Origin: JAKOWB01 sp038363005
Lineage (GTDB): Bacteria; Pseudomonadota; Alphaproteobacteria; Kiloniellales; JACOMY01
Direction: 5' to 3'
NCBI GenBank assembly: GCA_038363005.1
Contig: JBBQBI010000004.1
Span: forward strand, 62,001 to 126,000
Length of the DNA stretch: 64,000 bases
In this document: positions 8,604 through 17,129 of the stretch, one piece after another
How the letters are laid out: every line of letters begins with the position of its first letter
How positions within the stretch are numbered: the stretch's first letter is position 1
Position numbers and translations under genes: made by a program
Notes under the pieces: model-generated
Databases searched by the model: none
Seen by the model: only the letters and a program-made list of their open reading frames with translations
Told to the model about the DNA's origin: nothing

Positions 8604-10733
8604 ATGCGGCGGGCCGCTGGCCGACTGGCAAGGATCTGCGGCCGCCTGGGACTCTGGTCCCTGGCGGCCGCCGCCCTGCTTTTTGTCGGCTGGCAGATCG
8701 CCTTTCCGATTCTCGACCGCGACCATCCGCTGGACCTGACCCGGTCCGAGGGCTTTTCCGTCGCCGTGCTGGATCGCGATGGCGCCGTGCTGCGCGCCTT
8801 CACCACGCCGGGCGGCCTGTGGCGCTTTCGGGTCACCGCGGAAGAGGTCTCGCCGCTCTACCTCGCGATGCTGAAGGCCTACGAGGACAAGCGCTTCGAC
8901 AGCCATGACGGCATCGACTACCTGGCCGCCGTGCGGGCTGTCGGCCAGCTGGTCTGGCATGGCGAAGTGGTCTCCGGCGCCTCCACCTTGACCATGCAGG
9001 TGGCGCGGCTGCTGGAGCAGCGGCCACGCACCCTGACGTCGAAACTGGTAGAGATGTTCCGCGCTCGGCAGCTGGAAGAGCACCTGGGCAAGGACGGCAT
9101 CCTGGCGCTCTATCTCACCCTGGCGCCCTTCGGCGGCAACATCGAGGGCGTGCGCGCGGCCAGCCTGGCCTTCTTCGGCAAGGAGCCGCGCCTGCTGACC
9201 CCGGCCCAGGCGGCGCTGCTGGTGGCGATTCCGCAGGCGCCCTCGCTGCTGCGCCCCGACCTGCACCCGGAGGCCGCGCGCCGCGCCCGTGACAAGGTGC
9301 TGGAGCGGGTCGCCGAGGCCGGCGTCATCACCGCCCGGGAGCTGTTCGAGGCCATGGAGGCACCAGTGCCCGACCGCCGCCTGGCCATGCCGTTCCACGC
9401 ACCGCATCTGGCCGAGGCCCTGGCTGCCGCCAATCCGACGCTGCCCAGCATTGCCACCACGCTGGACGGCCGCCTGCAGGCGCAGGTGGAGGGGCTGGCG
9501 CACAGGGCGGCGCGCCTGCTGGGCGAGGGCGTGACCTATGCCGTGCTGGTGGTCGACAACGCCACCGGCCAGGTGGTGACGCATGTCGGTTCCGGCGACT
9601 ACTTCGATGCCGGACGCAGCGGCATGATCGACATGACCAACGCGCTGCGCTCGCCGGGCTCGGCGTTGAAGCCCTTCATCTATGGCCTGGCGTTCGAGCG
9701 GCTGATTGCGCATCCCGACACGCTGGTGGCCGATGTACGCCAGCGCTTCGGCGCCTATGCGCCGACCAACTTCAACGAGAAGTTCAATGGCGAGGTGACG
9801 CTGACCGATGCGCTGCGCCGCTCGCTCAACCTGCCGGCGGTGATGCTGCTGGATCGCGTCGGCCCGCAGCGCTTCGACCAGCGCCTGCAGGACGTCGGCG
9901 TCACCCTGGCCTTCGACCGGCAAAGCGCAGCGCCGGGCCTGCCGCTGGCGCTGGGCGGCGCCGGCATCACGCTGCGCGACCTGGTGAAGCTCTATACCGG
10001 CTTGGCGCGCCGTGGCACCCCGGTGGAACTGACCTGGCAGCCCGGCCAGCCGCTGCGCGAGGCGCCGGTGCAGGTGGTCTCCGAAGTCGCCGCCTGGTAC
10101 CTGACGACGATCTTGGAGGGCGCGCCGCGCCCGGTCGGCTTCCGCCTGTCGGAGGATACCGGCGGCGGCAACCGCATCGCCTTCAAGACCGGCACGGCCT
10201 ATGGCTACCGCGATGCCTGGGCGGTCGGCTGGAACCACAGCTACACGATCGGCGTCTGGGCCGGTCGGCCCGACGGCCAGCCCTGCAGCGGCTGCGTCGG
10301 CCTGATGGCGGCCGGGCCGCTGCTGTTCCAGGTCTTCTCGCTGCTGCCGCCGGAACCGGCGCCCTCCAGCTTCCTGGCCATGCCGCAGGGGGTGATTCCC
10401 GGGCCCACCGCCAACCTGCCGCCGGCGCTGCGCCGGCTGCAGACCGGGGTGGCGCAGGCGGTGGCGCCGAAGAACCCGCCGGTCATCGCCTTCCCGCTGG
10501 ACGGCTCGACCCTGGACCTGGTGCAGGGACCCGATGGCCTGGCCTCGCTGCCGCTGAAGGTCGAGGGCGGCAAGCGCCCCTTCACCTGGCTGGTCAACGG
10601 CGCACCGCTGGCGACCAAGGCCTGGCGCGGGCCGGTGCTGTGGCAGCCCGACGGTCCGGGTTTCGCCCACCTGCAGGTGGTCGATTCCGCCGGGCTCAGC
10701 GCCACCGTCGATGTCTATGTGACGGCCGATTGA
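8604..10733 (+). CDS. pbpC: Penicillin-binding protein 1C
   Basis: This is a bifunctional class A peptidoglycan glycosyltransferase/transpeptidase-like protein of 709 residues with an N-terminal membrane anchor (about residues 15-33). The glycosyltransferase motif YEDKRFDSHDG has Glu94 as the expected catalytic base. The transpeptidase motifs are all present: SALK (Ser353), SLN (407) and KTGT (528). The C-terminal part from about residue 610 matches the PbpC-specific BiPBP_C domain (IAFPLDGSTL, then an immunoglobulin-like end). The ATG at 8604 was chosen because it follows the macroglobulin stop directly. PbpC with a macroglobulin neighbour is a well-known pair thought to repair the wall after host or competitor attack. 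Confidence 0.95.
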   Translation: MRRAAGRLARICGRLGLWSLAAAALLFVGWQIAFPILDRDHPLDLTRSEGFSVAVLDRDGAVLRAFTTPGGLWRFRVTAEEVSPLYLAMLKAYEDKRFDSHDGIDYLAAVRAVGQLVWHGEVVSGASTLTMQVARLLEQRPRTLTSKLVEMFRARQLEEHLGKDGILALYLTLAPFGGNIEGVRAASLAFFGKEPRLLTPAQAALLVAIPQAPSLLRPDLHPEAARRARDKVLERVAEAGVITARELFEAMEAPVPDRRLAMPFHAPHLAEALAAANPTLPSIATTLDGRLQAQVEGLAHRAARLLGEGVTYAVLVVDNATGQVVTHVGSGDYFDAGRSGMIDMTNALRSPGSALKPFIYGLAFERLIAHPDTLVADVRQRFGAYAPTNFNEKFNGEVTLTDALRRSLNLPAVMLLDRVGPQRFDQRLQDVGVTLAFDRQSAAPGLPLALGGAGITLRDLVKLYTGLARRGTPVELTWQPGQPLREAPVQVVSEVAAWYLTTILEGAPRPVGFRLSEDTGGGNRIAFKTGTAYGYRDAWAVGWNHSYTIGVWAGRPDGQPCSGCVGLMAAGPLLFQVFSLLPPEPAPSSFLAMPQGVIPGPTANLPPALRRLQTGVAQAVAPKNPPVIAFPLDGSTLDLVQGPDGLASLPLKVEGGKRPFTWLVNGAPLATKAWRGPVLWQPDGPGFAHLQVVDSAGLSATVDVYVTAD

Positions 10734-10823
10734 GCGCTCCCGGCCCGTAAACTCTTTGTGACGACGAACTGATCGGCGCCCTGCATCCAGGCGCGCTAAG
10801 CCGTCACTGGCGTACATACGGAC

Positions 10824-10841
10824 GCGTGATTGCGCTCACGC
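10824..10841. repeat. Inverted repeat in the leader region of the bufferin operon
   Basis: GCGTGA and TCACGC form a perfect 6-bp inverted repeat around a 6-bp spacer, in the 240-bp gap between pbpC and the bufferin gene. It could be an operator for a metal or ECF-type response, or a weak terminator for pbpC; no T-run follows. Nothing else in 10734-10973 stands out as a promoter. Confidence 0.35.
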
Positions 10842-10973
10842 AGCGATAGTCCCCGGTAAGGTGCTTGATAGCCTTTGGTAATTGGATTGCCCCAGGGAGG
10901 CGCACTAGGTTGTCTCCACCGGAGCGAGGGCGATACCCGCCAAGTGCTCTGCAAACGTTGGAGACCTGGACCC

Positions 10974-11258
10974 ATGAACAAGCTCACCACTCTTTCGCTG
11001 GCTTCCGCCCTGCTGGGCGCCGTGTCGCTGGCGTCCTTTACCCTGCCGGCGCAGGCCGCCGACGGCGTGAAGTGCTACGGCGTCAGCAAGGCTGGCGAGA
11101 ACGACTGCGCCAACGCTGCCGGCACGCACTCCTGCAAGGGCCAGTCCGCCGCCGAGTACGATGGCGCCGACTGGAAGGCCGCGATGTCGGCCGACGAGTG
11201 CACCTCGATGGGCGGCAAGACCGAAGCCTTCGAAGGCATGAACCCGAACCACAAGTAA
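10974..11258 (+). CDS. bufA: Bufferin precursor peptide (DUF2282 family, BufA1-like)
   Basis: This 94-residue secreted peptide has a Sec signal peptide ending AQA at residue 28. The mature part has four cysteines at 34, 45, 54 and 76 in the DUF2282 arrangement (KCYGVSKAGENDCANAAG, then HSCKGQ). Bufferins are ribosomal peptides whose central cysteines are turned into thiooxazole rings by an iron enzyme; the exported product binds copper in the periplasm. By that rule Cys45 and Cys54 should be modified and Cys34 and Cys76 left for a disulfide; this last step is inferred from the family. The next three genes are the expected modification and membrane partners. The ATG at 10974 gives the only sensible signal peptide. 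Confidence 0.92.
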   Translation: MNKLTTLSLASALLGAVSLASFTLPAQAADGVKCYGVSKAGENDCANAAGTHSCKGQSAAEYDGADWKAAMSADECTSMGGKTEAFEGMNPNHK

Positions 11259-11295
11259 GCCGCAAGGCTTACGTGAGCAGACGGAGGAGCAGGTC

Positions 11296-12213
11296 ATGGC
11301 GGCGGGAGACGGTAGGACGCAAGTCGCGACCGCCGTTCCCGCGACCAGTAACGGCTCTTCCTCTCAGCTACCCCTCCGTGCGGGTGTCGGCCTCCGGCAC
11401 CCGCACGTGCTGAGCTTCCTCGAGGAACGGCCGGCGACGGCCTTCCTCGAGGTGCACAGCGAGAACTACCTGGGCACCGGCGGCCCGCGGCGCCGCGCGC
11501 TGTTCGACCTGGCCCGCGACTATCCCTTGAGCTTCCACGGCGTCGGCCTGTCGCTCGGTTCGGCCGAGGGCCTCGACCCGCGGCATCTGGAGCGCCTTGG
11601 CCGTCTCTTCGCCGAGTACCAGCCAACGCTGATCTCCGAGCATCTTTCCTGGAGCGTCGCCGGCGGCAGCTACCTGAACGACCTGCTGCCCTTGCCCTAT
11701 ACCGAGGAAGCGCTGGACCTCGTCTGTCGCAACGTCGACGCCGCGCAGACCGCCTTCGGTCGGCGCATTCTGCTGGAGAATCCCTCCAGCTACCTGCAGT
11801 TCCGTCACTCCAGCATTCCCGAGGCCGAGTTCCTCGCCGCCATCCAGCGCCGCACCGGCTGCGGCCTGCTGCTCGACGTCAACAACGTCTACGTCAGCGC
11901 GGAGAACCATGGCCTCGACGCCCTGGCCTACCTGTCCGCCCTGCCGGCCGAGGCAGTGGAGGAAATCCACCTCGCCGGCCACGCGCGCCGCCCCGTCGGC
12001 GATCAGGTGCTGCTGATCGATGACCACGGCTCGGCCGTGCCGGCGGCGGTCTGGCAGCTCTACGAAGCGGCGCTGGCCTTGACCGGCCCGCGCCCGACCC
12101 TGATCGAATGGGACTGCAACATCCCTCAGCTTTCGGTGCTGCTGGCCGAGGCGGCCAAGGCCGACCGCCGGCTGATCGGCCTGACCGCGGCGGAGGGCCA
12201 GCATGTCGCCTGA
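11296..12213 (+). CDS. bufB: Multinuclear iron-dependent oxidase (DUF692, BufB-like)
   Basis: This 305-residue DUF692 (MNIO) enzyme has a TIM-barrel fold holding two or three iron ions and modifies cysteines of its precursor peptide. The metal-binding motifs are all visible: HSENY (54-58), FHGVGLSLG (80), SEH (114-116), ENPSSY (161), DVNNVY (194), EIHLAGH (223-229), DDHG (242-245) and EWD (271). The first 24 residues are extra and poorly conserved-looking. A GGAGG site precedes the ATG at 11296. The gene lies 37 bp after the precursor and overlaps bufC by 11 nt, which suggests translational coupling and fits the known BufB-BufC complex. Confidence 0.93.
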   Translation: MAAGDGRTQVATAVPATSNGSSSQLPLRAGVGLRHPHVLSFLEERPATAFLEVHSENYLGTGGPRRRALFDLARDYPLSFHGVGLSLGSAEGLDPRHLERLGRLFAEYQPTLISEHLSWSVAGGSYLNDLLPLPYTEEALDLVCRNVDAAQTAFGRRILLENPSSYLQFRHSSIPEAEFLAAIQRRTGCGLLLDVNNVYVSAENHGLDALAYLSALPAEAVEEIHLAGHARRPVGDQVLLIDDHGSAVPAAVWQLYEAALALTGPRPTLIEWDCNIPQLSVLLAEAAKADRRLIGLTAAEGQHVA

Positions 12214-12973
12214 ACCCACCCTGGCCGAGCTGCAGGCACAGATGCGGGCAGCGCTGCTGGGCGACGACGCGGTGTCCCTGCTGGACGGCGTGGTCGCCGA
12301 CCACATAGCGCCGGCCGCGCGCTTCGCCAGCTACACCAACAACCTGGAAGTCGGCCTGACCGAGGTGCTGGAGGCCGCCTTTCCCGCCACCAGCCGCCTG
12401 GCCGGCGCCGCCAACTTCCGCTGGGCCGCCAGCCGCTTCGCCCTGGGGCATCCGCCGGCCGAGCCGCGGCTGCTGGCCTATGGCGCCGATTTCCCCGACT
12501 GGCTGGCCGACTTCGGGCCGGCGCGGGACAAGCCCTGGCTGGCCGCCGTGGCGCGCCTGGAATGGGCCCGCAACGAGGCGCTTTTCGCCGCCGACGCCGT
12601 GCCGCTGAAGCCCGAGGCGCTGGCCGGCCTGCCGCCCGAGCAGGTGCCGGCGCTGCGCTTCACGCTGCACCCCTCGGTCCGCCTGGTTCAGGCGGACTAT
12701 CCGATCCATGACCTCTGGCTGGGCGAGGTCGATGCGGCGGCGCTGCTGGCCCAGGGCGGCGCGCAGAGCGTGCTGGTCCTGCGCCCGGCCTGGCAGGTCG
12801 TCCAGCTTCCCGTGGCGCGTGGCGATGCTGCGCTGCTCGCGGCCCTCGGTGCCGGGGCCAGTCTGGCGGAGGCGGCGGGGGCCGCACTCGCCGAGACGGC
12901 AGACCTCGACCTGCAGCAGACGCTGTTCGGTCACCTCGTGCGCGGCAGCTTCGCCGCCGTGCAGCAACCCTGA
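12203..12973 (+). CDS. bufC: BufC-like partner of the DUF692 enzyme (DUF2063 family)
   Basis: This 256-residue protein matches the DUF2063 family: an N-terminal DNA-binding-like domain (LAELQAQMRAALLGDD at the start, then AARFASYTNNLEVGLTEVL) and a C-terminal alpha/beta part. In bufferin and methanobactin-like systems this type of protein binds the precursor and presents it to the DUF692 enzyme. It starts 11 nt inside bufB, so equal production of both proteins is likely. Cysteines are essentially absent, so it is not a bufferin itself. Assignment rests on the characteristic Y-x-N-N segment and on gene order. Confidence 0.9.
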   Translation: MSPEPTLAELQAQMRAALLGDDAVSLLDGVVADHIAPAARFASYTNNLEVGLTEVLEAAFPATSRLAGAANFRWAASRFALGHPPAEPRLLAYGADFPDWLADFGPARDKPWLAAVARLEWARNEALFAADAVPLKPEALAGLPPEQVPALRFTLHPSVRLVQADYPIHDLWLGEVDAAALLAQGGAQSVLVLRPAWQVVQLPVARGDAALLAALGAGASLAEAAGAALAETADLDLQQTLFGHLVRGSFAAVQQP

Positions 12974-12992
12974 TCGATGAAGGACTAGCCCC

Positions 12993-13490
12993 ATGTCCGC
13001 CAACACCCTGTCTTCCGCCGGGGGTAGCCTGTTCGGCCGCCTCGGCCGTCTCTACGGTCGCCTTGGCCAGGCGCTCGACCTCTTCCTCGGTCCGGTCGTC
13101 GAAGTCGCCGCGCGCGCCTACCTCGGCTGGATCTTCTTCCTTTCCGGCTATGGCCGCGCCACTGACTGGGGCAGCCAAGAGTTCCTGTTCGAGCAGATCC
13201 ATCCGGTGCCCGGCCTGCCGCCGGTACTCTCCGCCGTGGTGACCACCGCCGGCGAGCTGGTGTTGCCGATCTTCCTCTGGCTCGGCCTGGGCCAGCGCTT
13301 CGCAGCGCTCGGCCTGTTCTTCATGACGGCGATGATCCAGTTCGTCGTCGCCCAGACGCCTGAGGGCATGGAGAACAAGATCGGCAATGCGCAGCACTAT
13401 GTCTGGATGCTGGGCTTCCTGCTGCTGGCGACGCGGCGGCCCTCGATCCTGACGCTCGACTTCTGGCTCTGCCGCAAGGCCAATAGCTAG
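12993..13490 (+). CDS. DoxX family membrane protein of the bufferin operon (BufD-like)
   Basis: A 165-residue membrane protein with four predicted helices, including AYLGWIFFLSGYGRATDW and ELVLPIFLWLGLGQRFAAL, typical of the DoxX/DoxD family. It begins 19 bp after bufC. DoxX proteins are the usual fourth member of bufferin operons; their role there is not established, with possible links to redox balance or membrane handling of the product. About 40 residues precede the first helix and form an amphipathic arm (LGRLYGRLGQALDLF). Confidence 0.88.
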   Translation: MSANTLSSAGGSLFGRLGRLYGRLGQALDLFLGPVVEVAARAYLGWIFFLSGYGRATDWGSQEFLFEQIHPVPGLPPVLSAVVTTAGELVLPIFLWLGLGQRFAALGLFFMTAMIQFVVAQTPEGMENKIGNAQHYVWMLGFLLLATRRPSILTLDFWLCRKANS

Positions 13491-13609
13491 GCCATCAACT
13501 CAACTGCAACACGGCTGGCGTCCAGCGCGCCCGCCGGTGGGCAGGTCAGGCCCTGTCCAGCCTGGAGCAGCGTTGTCCGTCGCGCTAGGGTCAGGGCCTG
13601 GAGGCAGCG

Positions 13610-14014
13610 ATGCAGGGCATGACTCTCTACACCACGGTCGGAGTCAGCGATCTGCCGCGCGCGGTGGCGTTCTACGACGCCGTGCTGGGCGCGTTGGGCC
13701 ACGCTCGTTCCGCCAACTGGACCGACGGCTGGGCCGGCTGGGGCCCCTGCTACGACGACGGCGTCAGCTTCTGGATCTGTCGGCCCTTCGACGGGCGCGC
13801 GCCTGATCCCGGCAATGGCGGCATGGTGGCTTTCCGCGCCGCCGACGAGGCCCAGGTGCAGGCTTTCCACGCCGCGGCGCTGGCCCACGGCGGCCGCAGC
13901 GAGGGAGCGCCGGGCACCCGGTCCTATTATGAGCCCAGCTTCTACGTCGCCTATGTCCGCGACCCGGACGGCAACAAGCTGGCCTGCGTCTTCCACCGGC
14001 ACCGGCCGGCCTAG
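13610..14014 (+). CDS. VOC family protein (glyoxalase/bleomycin-resistance fold)
   Basis: A 134-residue single-domain VOC protein. It opens with the beta-strand LYTTVGVSDLPRAVAFYDAV and ends with VAYVRDPDGNKLACVFH, the classic paired beta-alpha-beta-beta-beta modules of this fold. Members bind a divalent metal and act in isomerisation, epimerisation, ring cleavage or drug binding. The substrate cannot be told from sequence. GGAGG lies 7 nt before the ATG. It stands alone, 119 bp after the bufferin operon and 77 bp before the epimerase gene. Confidence 0.85.
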   Translation: MQGMTLYTTVGVSDLPRAVAFYDAVLGALGHARSANWTDGWAGWGPCYDDGVSFWICRPFDGRAPDPGNGGMVAFRAADEAQVQAFHAAALAHGGRSEGAPGTRSYYEPSFYVAYVRDPDGNKLACVFHRHRPA

Positions 14015-14091
14015 GACGACTCGGCCAAGATACTTTCGTCGCCTCGGCTTTGCCGCTACCCATGCGGCGTGCGCGGCGGAAGCGGGGGAGC

Positions 14092-15171
14092 ATGCGCGAC
14101 TATCGCCACATACTGGTGACCGGGGGCGCTGGGTTCGTCGGTTCCAACCTGGCGCTCGACCTGAAGCGACGCTTGCCGAAGGCCAGGGTCCTGGCCTTCG
14201 ACAACCTGCATCGCCAGGGCAGTGCGCTGGCGCTGCCGCGCCTGGCCGACGGTGGAGTCGACTTCCGGCGCGGTGACCTGCGGCAGGCGGCGGAGGTGCT
14301 GGACCTGGCGCCGGTCGAGCTGATCGTCGACTGCGCCGCCGAGCCCTCGGTCCGCGCCGGCTATGGCGACGACCTGCGCTACCTCTACGACACCAACCTG
14401 ACCGGCACGCTGAACACGCTGGAGCTGGCGCGCGCCAGCGGGGCGGACCTGCTGTTCCTGTCGACCAGCCGGGTCTATCCCATCGTTGGGCTGCGCGGCC
14501 TGCCGCTGGTCGAAGGCGATACCCGCCTGGTGCTGCCGCCCGCTGCCGCCGGCCCGGGCTGGTCAGTCGCCGGCATCGCCGATGACTTCCCACTGCCGGG
14601 CGCGCGTTCGCTCTACGGCGCTACCAAGCTGGCCAGCGAACTGCTGATCGCCGAATACGTCGCCAGCTTCGGCCTGCGCAGCGTGGTGAATCGGTGCGGC
14701 GTGATCGCCGGCCCCTGGCAGATGGGCAAGGTGGACCAGGGCTTCTTCGCGCTCTGGGCGGCGCGCCATGCCTATGGCGGCCCGCTGTCCTATCAGGGCT
14801 TCGGCGGCCGCGGCCTGCAGGTCCGCGACCTGCTGCACATCGCCGACCTGGCCGCGCTGCTGTGGGAACAACTGGCACTGCTCGATCGCCTGTCTGGCGC
14901 CAGCTTCAACGTCGGTGGCGGTGCCGACAACGCCGTCTCACTGGTCGAGCTCACGGCCCTCTGCGCCACGGCGACCGGACGTCGCCTGACGCTGGGCGCG
15001 CAGCCGGAAACACATCCGGCTGACGTGCCCTGGTATGTAACCGACAATCGCGCGGTGACCGCGGCGACAGGCTGGCGACCCACCCGCGACCTGGGCATGC
15101 TACTGGGGGATGTGCTGGCCTGGCTCGACGCGCAGGCGAGCCTGCTGCGGCCGATCTTCGGCCAGGGCTGA
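14092..15171 (+). CDS. NAD-dependent sugar epimerase/dehydratase (extended SDR)
   Basis: A 359-residue extended SDR. The nucleotide-binding motif VTGGAGFVGSN is near the N-terminus and the active-site YGATK stands mid-protein (SLYGATKLASELL). The N-terminal half (FDNLHRQGSALALPRLADGG) resembles CDP-paratose 2-epimerases of the TyvE type. A conserved FNVGGGADNAVSLVEL segment marks the C-terminal substrate domain. The ATG at 14092 follows GGGGGAG. It opens a three-gene run with a second epimerase and a glycosyltransferase, so it probably makes or modifies a nucleotide sugar for a surface glycan. The exact sugar is unknown. Confidence 0.85.
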   Translation: MRDYRHILVTGGAGFVGSNLALDLKRRLPKARVLAFDNLHRQGSALALPRLADGGVDFRRGDLRQAAEVLDLAPVELIVDCAAEPSVRAGYGDDLRYLYDTNLTGTLNTLELARASGADLLFLSTSRVYPIVGLRGLPLVEGDTRLVLPPAAAGPGWSVAGIADDFPLPGARSLYGATKLASELLIAEYVASFGLRSVVNRCGVIAGPWQMGKVDQGFFALWAARHAYGGPLSYQGFGGRGLQVRDLLHIADLAALLWEQLALLDRLSGASFNVGGGADNAVSLVELTALCATATGRRLTLGAQPETHPADVPWYVTDNRAVTAATGWRPTRDLGMLLGDVLAWLDAQASLLRPIFGQG

Positions 15172-15216
15172 GCGGCGCGCCGGCGCGACAGACAGCGCTT
15201 TCAGGACGGGGGGGTC

Positions 15217-16296
15217 ATGGGCGTTGCGATCGTTACCGGATCTGCCGGACTCATCGGCTCCGAGGCGGTGGCCTATTTCGCTGCGCAGGGGCTGGAGGTT
15301 GTCGGCATCGACAACGACATGCGCCAGTATTTCTTCGGCGCCGAAGCCTCGACCGCCATGACCCGGGCGCGGCTGGAACGGCAGCTCAGCGGCTATCGGC
15401 ACTGCGCGCTCGACATCCGCGACGGCGCGGCCATCCAGGCGCTCTTCCAGCACTACGGCAAGGCCGTCGAGCTGGTGCTGCACACCGCGGCGCAGCCGTC
15501 GCACGACTGGGCGGCGCGCGAGCCGGAGACCGACTTCGCGGTCAATGCCGTCGGCACCTTGAACCTGCTTGAAGCAGTGCGTCGGCATGCGCCGGACGCC
15601 TGCTTCCTCTTCACCTCGACCAACAAGGTCTATGGCGATCGCCCCAACAGCCTGCCGCTGGTCGAGCTCGAGCGTCGCTGGGAGCTCGATCCGGCGCATC
15701 CCTTCGCCGCCGCGGGCATCGACGAGTCGATGAGCATCGACCAGTCGCTGCACAGCCTGTTCGGCGCCTCCAAGCTGGCGGCCGACGCGCTGGTGCAGGA
15801 ATACGGGCGCTACTTCGGCATGAAGACCGCCTGTTTCCGCGGCGGCTGCCTGACCGGGCCGGGTCATGCCGGCGCCGAGCTGCATGGCTTCCTCGCCTAC
15901 CTGGCGCGCTGCGCGCTCAGCGGGCGCAAGTACACCGTCTACGGCTACAAGGCCAAGCAGGTGCGCGACAACATTCATTCAGCCGACCTGGTGGCGGCCT
16001 TTTGGGCCTTCTTCCAGGCACCGCGCGCTGGCGAGGTCTACAACATCGGCGGCGGTCGCGCGGTCAACTGCTCGATGCTGGAAGCCATCGACCTGCTGCA
16101 GGAGCTGACCGGCCGCCCGCTCGACTGGAGCTACAGCGAAACCAATCGCATGGGCGACCACATCTGGTGGATCTCCGATATCGGCAAGTTCCAGCGGCAC
16201 TATCCGAACTGGCGCCTGACGCATGACCTGCGGGGCCTGCTGGCCGCGGTGGTCGAGGGCCAGCGGCAGCGGCTCGCCGCCGAAGGCGCTGGCTGA
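15217..16296 (+). CDS. NAD-dependent epimerase, CDP-paratose 2-epimerase-like
   Basis: A 359-residue extended SDR with VTGSAGLIGSE for NAD binding, TSTNKVYGDRPN and the active-site region LFGASKLAAD. In this last motif the usual Tyr of YxxxK is replaced by Phe (F-G-A-S-K), so the catalytic residue may have shifted or activity may be altered. The STNKVYGD and KQVRDNIHSADL segments strongly recall TyvE-type 2-epimerases. The gene starts 45 bp after the first SDR and its stop overlaps the start of the glycosyltransferase gene by one base (TGATG). Two SDRs with the same fold side by side suggest successive steps on one nucleotide sugar. Confidence 0.85.
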   Translation: MGVAIVTGSAGLIGSEAVAYFAAQGLEVVGIDNDMRQYFFGAEASTAMTRARLERQLSGYRHCALDIRDGAAIQALFQHYGKAVELVLHTAAQPSHDWAAREPETDFAVNAVGTLNLLEAVRRHAPDACFLFTSTNKVYGDRPNSLPLVELERRWELDPAHPFAAAGIDESMSIDQSLHSLFGASKLAADALVQEYGRYFGMKTACFRGGCLTGPGHAGAELHGFLAYLARCALSGRKYTVYGYKAKQVRDNIHSADLVAAFWAFFQAPRAGEVYNIGGGRAVNCSMLEAIDLLQELTGRPLDWSYSETNRMGDHIWWISDIGKFQRHYPNWRLTHDLRGLLAAVVEGQRQRLAAEGAG

Positions 16297-17117
16297 TGGC
16301 CTTCTTCGTACAGTCGCTGGAGGACTGGGAGAAGGCGGCGGTGCCGGGTCTGCTGTCGGTGCTGATTCCGGCGCACGACGAGGAGACGGTGATCGCCGGT
16401 ACGGTGGAGGGCTGTATCGCGGCGCTGGAGGCCGCTGGTATCGCGCACGAAATCCTGGTGGTGAACGACAACTCCAAGGACCGCACGGAAGCCATTCTCG
16501 TCGAGCTGGCACAGCGCTTTCCGACGCTGCGCTACCTGAACAACGAACCGCCCAACGGATTCGGCTTTGCGATTCGCCGCGGCCTGGCGGAATTCCGCGG
16601 CGCCTGCGTCGCCCTGGTGATGGCCGATGCCTCGGACGACCCGCAGGACCTCGTCGCTTTCTATCGCAAGTGGACCGAGGGCTATGACTGCGTGTTCGGC
16701 ACGCGCTTCTCGCGGCGCAGCAAGGTGGTGGATTACCCCTGGCGCAAGCTGATGCTGAATCGGTTGGGCAACTGGCTGATCAAGCTGCTGCTGTGGACCC
16801 GCTACAACGACACCACCAACGCCTTCAAGCTCTATGGCCGCAACGTCATCGCCGGGGTGCAGCCCTTCCTGTCCTATCAGTTCAACATCCTGGCCGAACT
16901 GCCGCTGAAGGCCATCGTGCGCGGCTTCCACTACGCCGTGCTGCCGAACAACTGGTACAATCGCAAGGCCGGGGTCTCGAAGTTCAAGATCAAGGAGCTC
17001 GGCTCGCGCTATCTCTTCGTCATCTTCTACTGCCTGCTCGAGCGGCTGCTGTCGCGAGGCGACCTGAACCCGCGCGCCGATTTGAAGCGCAGCCAACTGC
17101 AGATCTGGCACCGCTGA
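16296..17117 (+). CDS. Family 2 glycosyltransferase (dolichol-phosphate mannosyltransferase-like)
   Basis: A 273-residue GT-A fold glycosyltransferase. It shows LLSVLIPAHDEETVIAGTV, EILVVNDNSKDRT and the metal-binding aspartates in VMADASDDPQD, all in the order seen in DPM1/ArnC-like GT2 enzymes. The C-terminal part (WYNRKAGVSKFKIKELGSRY) also matches this group, and a hydrophobic stretch (YLFVIFYCLLERLL) may associate with the membrane. It probably transfers a sugar from a nucleotide donor to a lipid carrier or glycan. Start and stop overlap with the SDR gene before it shows tight coupling. Confidence 0.88.
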   Translation: MAFFVQSLEDWEKAAVPGLLSVLIPAHDEETVIAGTVEGCIAALEAAGIAHEILVVNDNSKDRTEAILVELAQRFPTLRYLNNEPPNGFGFAIRRGLAEFRGACVALVMADASDDPQDLVAFYRKWTEGYDCVFGTRFSRRSKVVDYPWRKLMLNRLGNWLIKLLLWTRYNDTTNAFKLYGRNVIAGVQPFLSYQFNILAELPLKAIVRGFHYAVLPNNWYNRKAGVSKFKIKELGSRYLFVIFYCLLERLLSRGDLNPRADLKRSQLQIWHR

Positions 17118-17129
17118 CCGTCACGCGGC

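Noticed and set aside
5999..8836. A 945-codon open frame on the minus strand opposite the macroglobulin gene
   Set aside because: It has no domain, is full of His/Gln/Arg/Val and lies opposite a clear gene. In GC-rich DNA the frame complementary to a real gene often lacks stops.
10734..10973. A riboswitch before the bufferin gene
   Set aside because: Short inverted repeats exist but no known riboswitch core can be read by eye.
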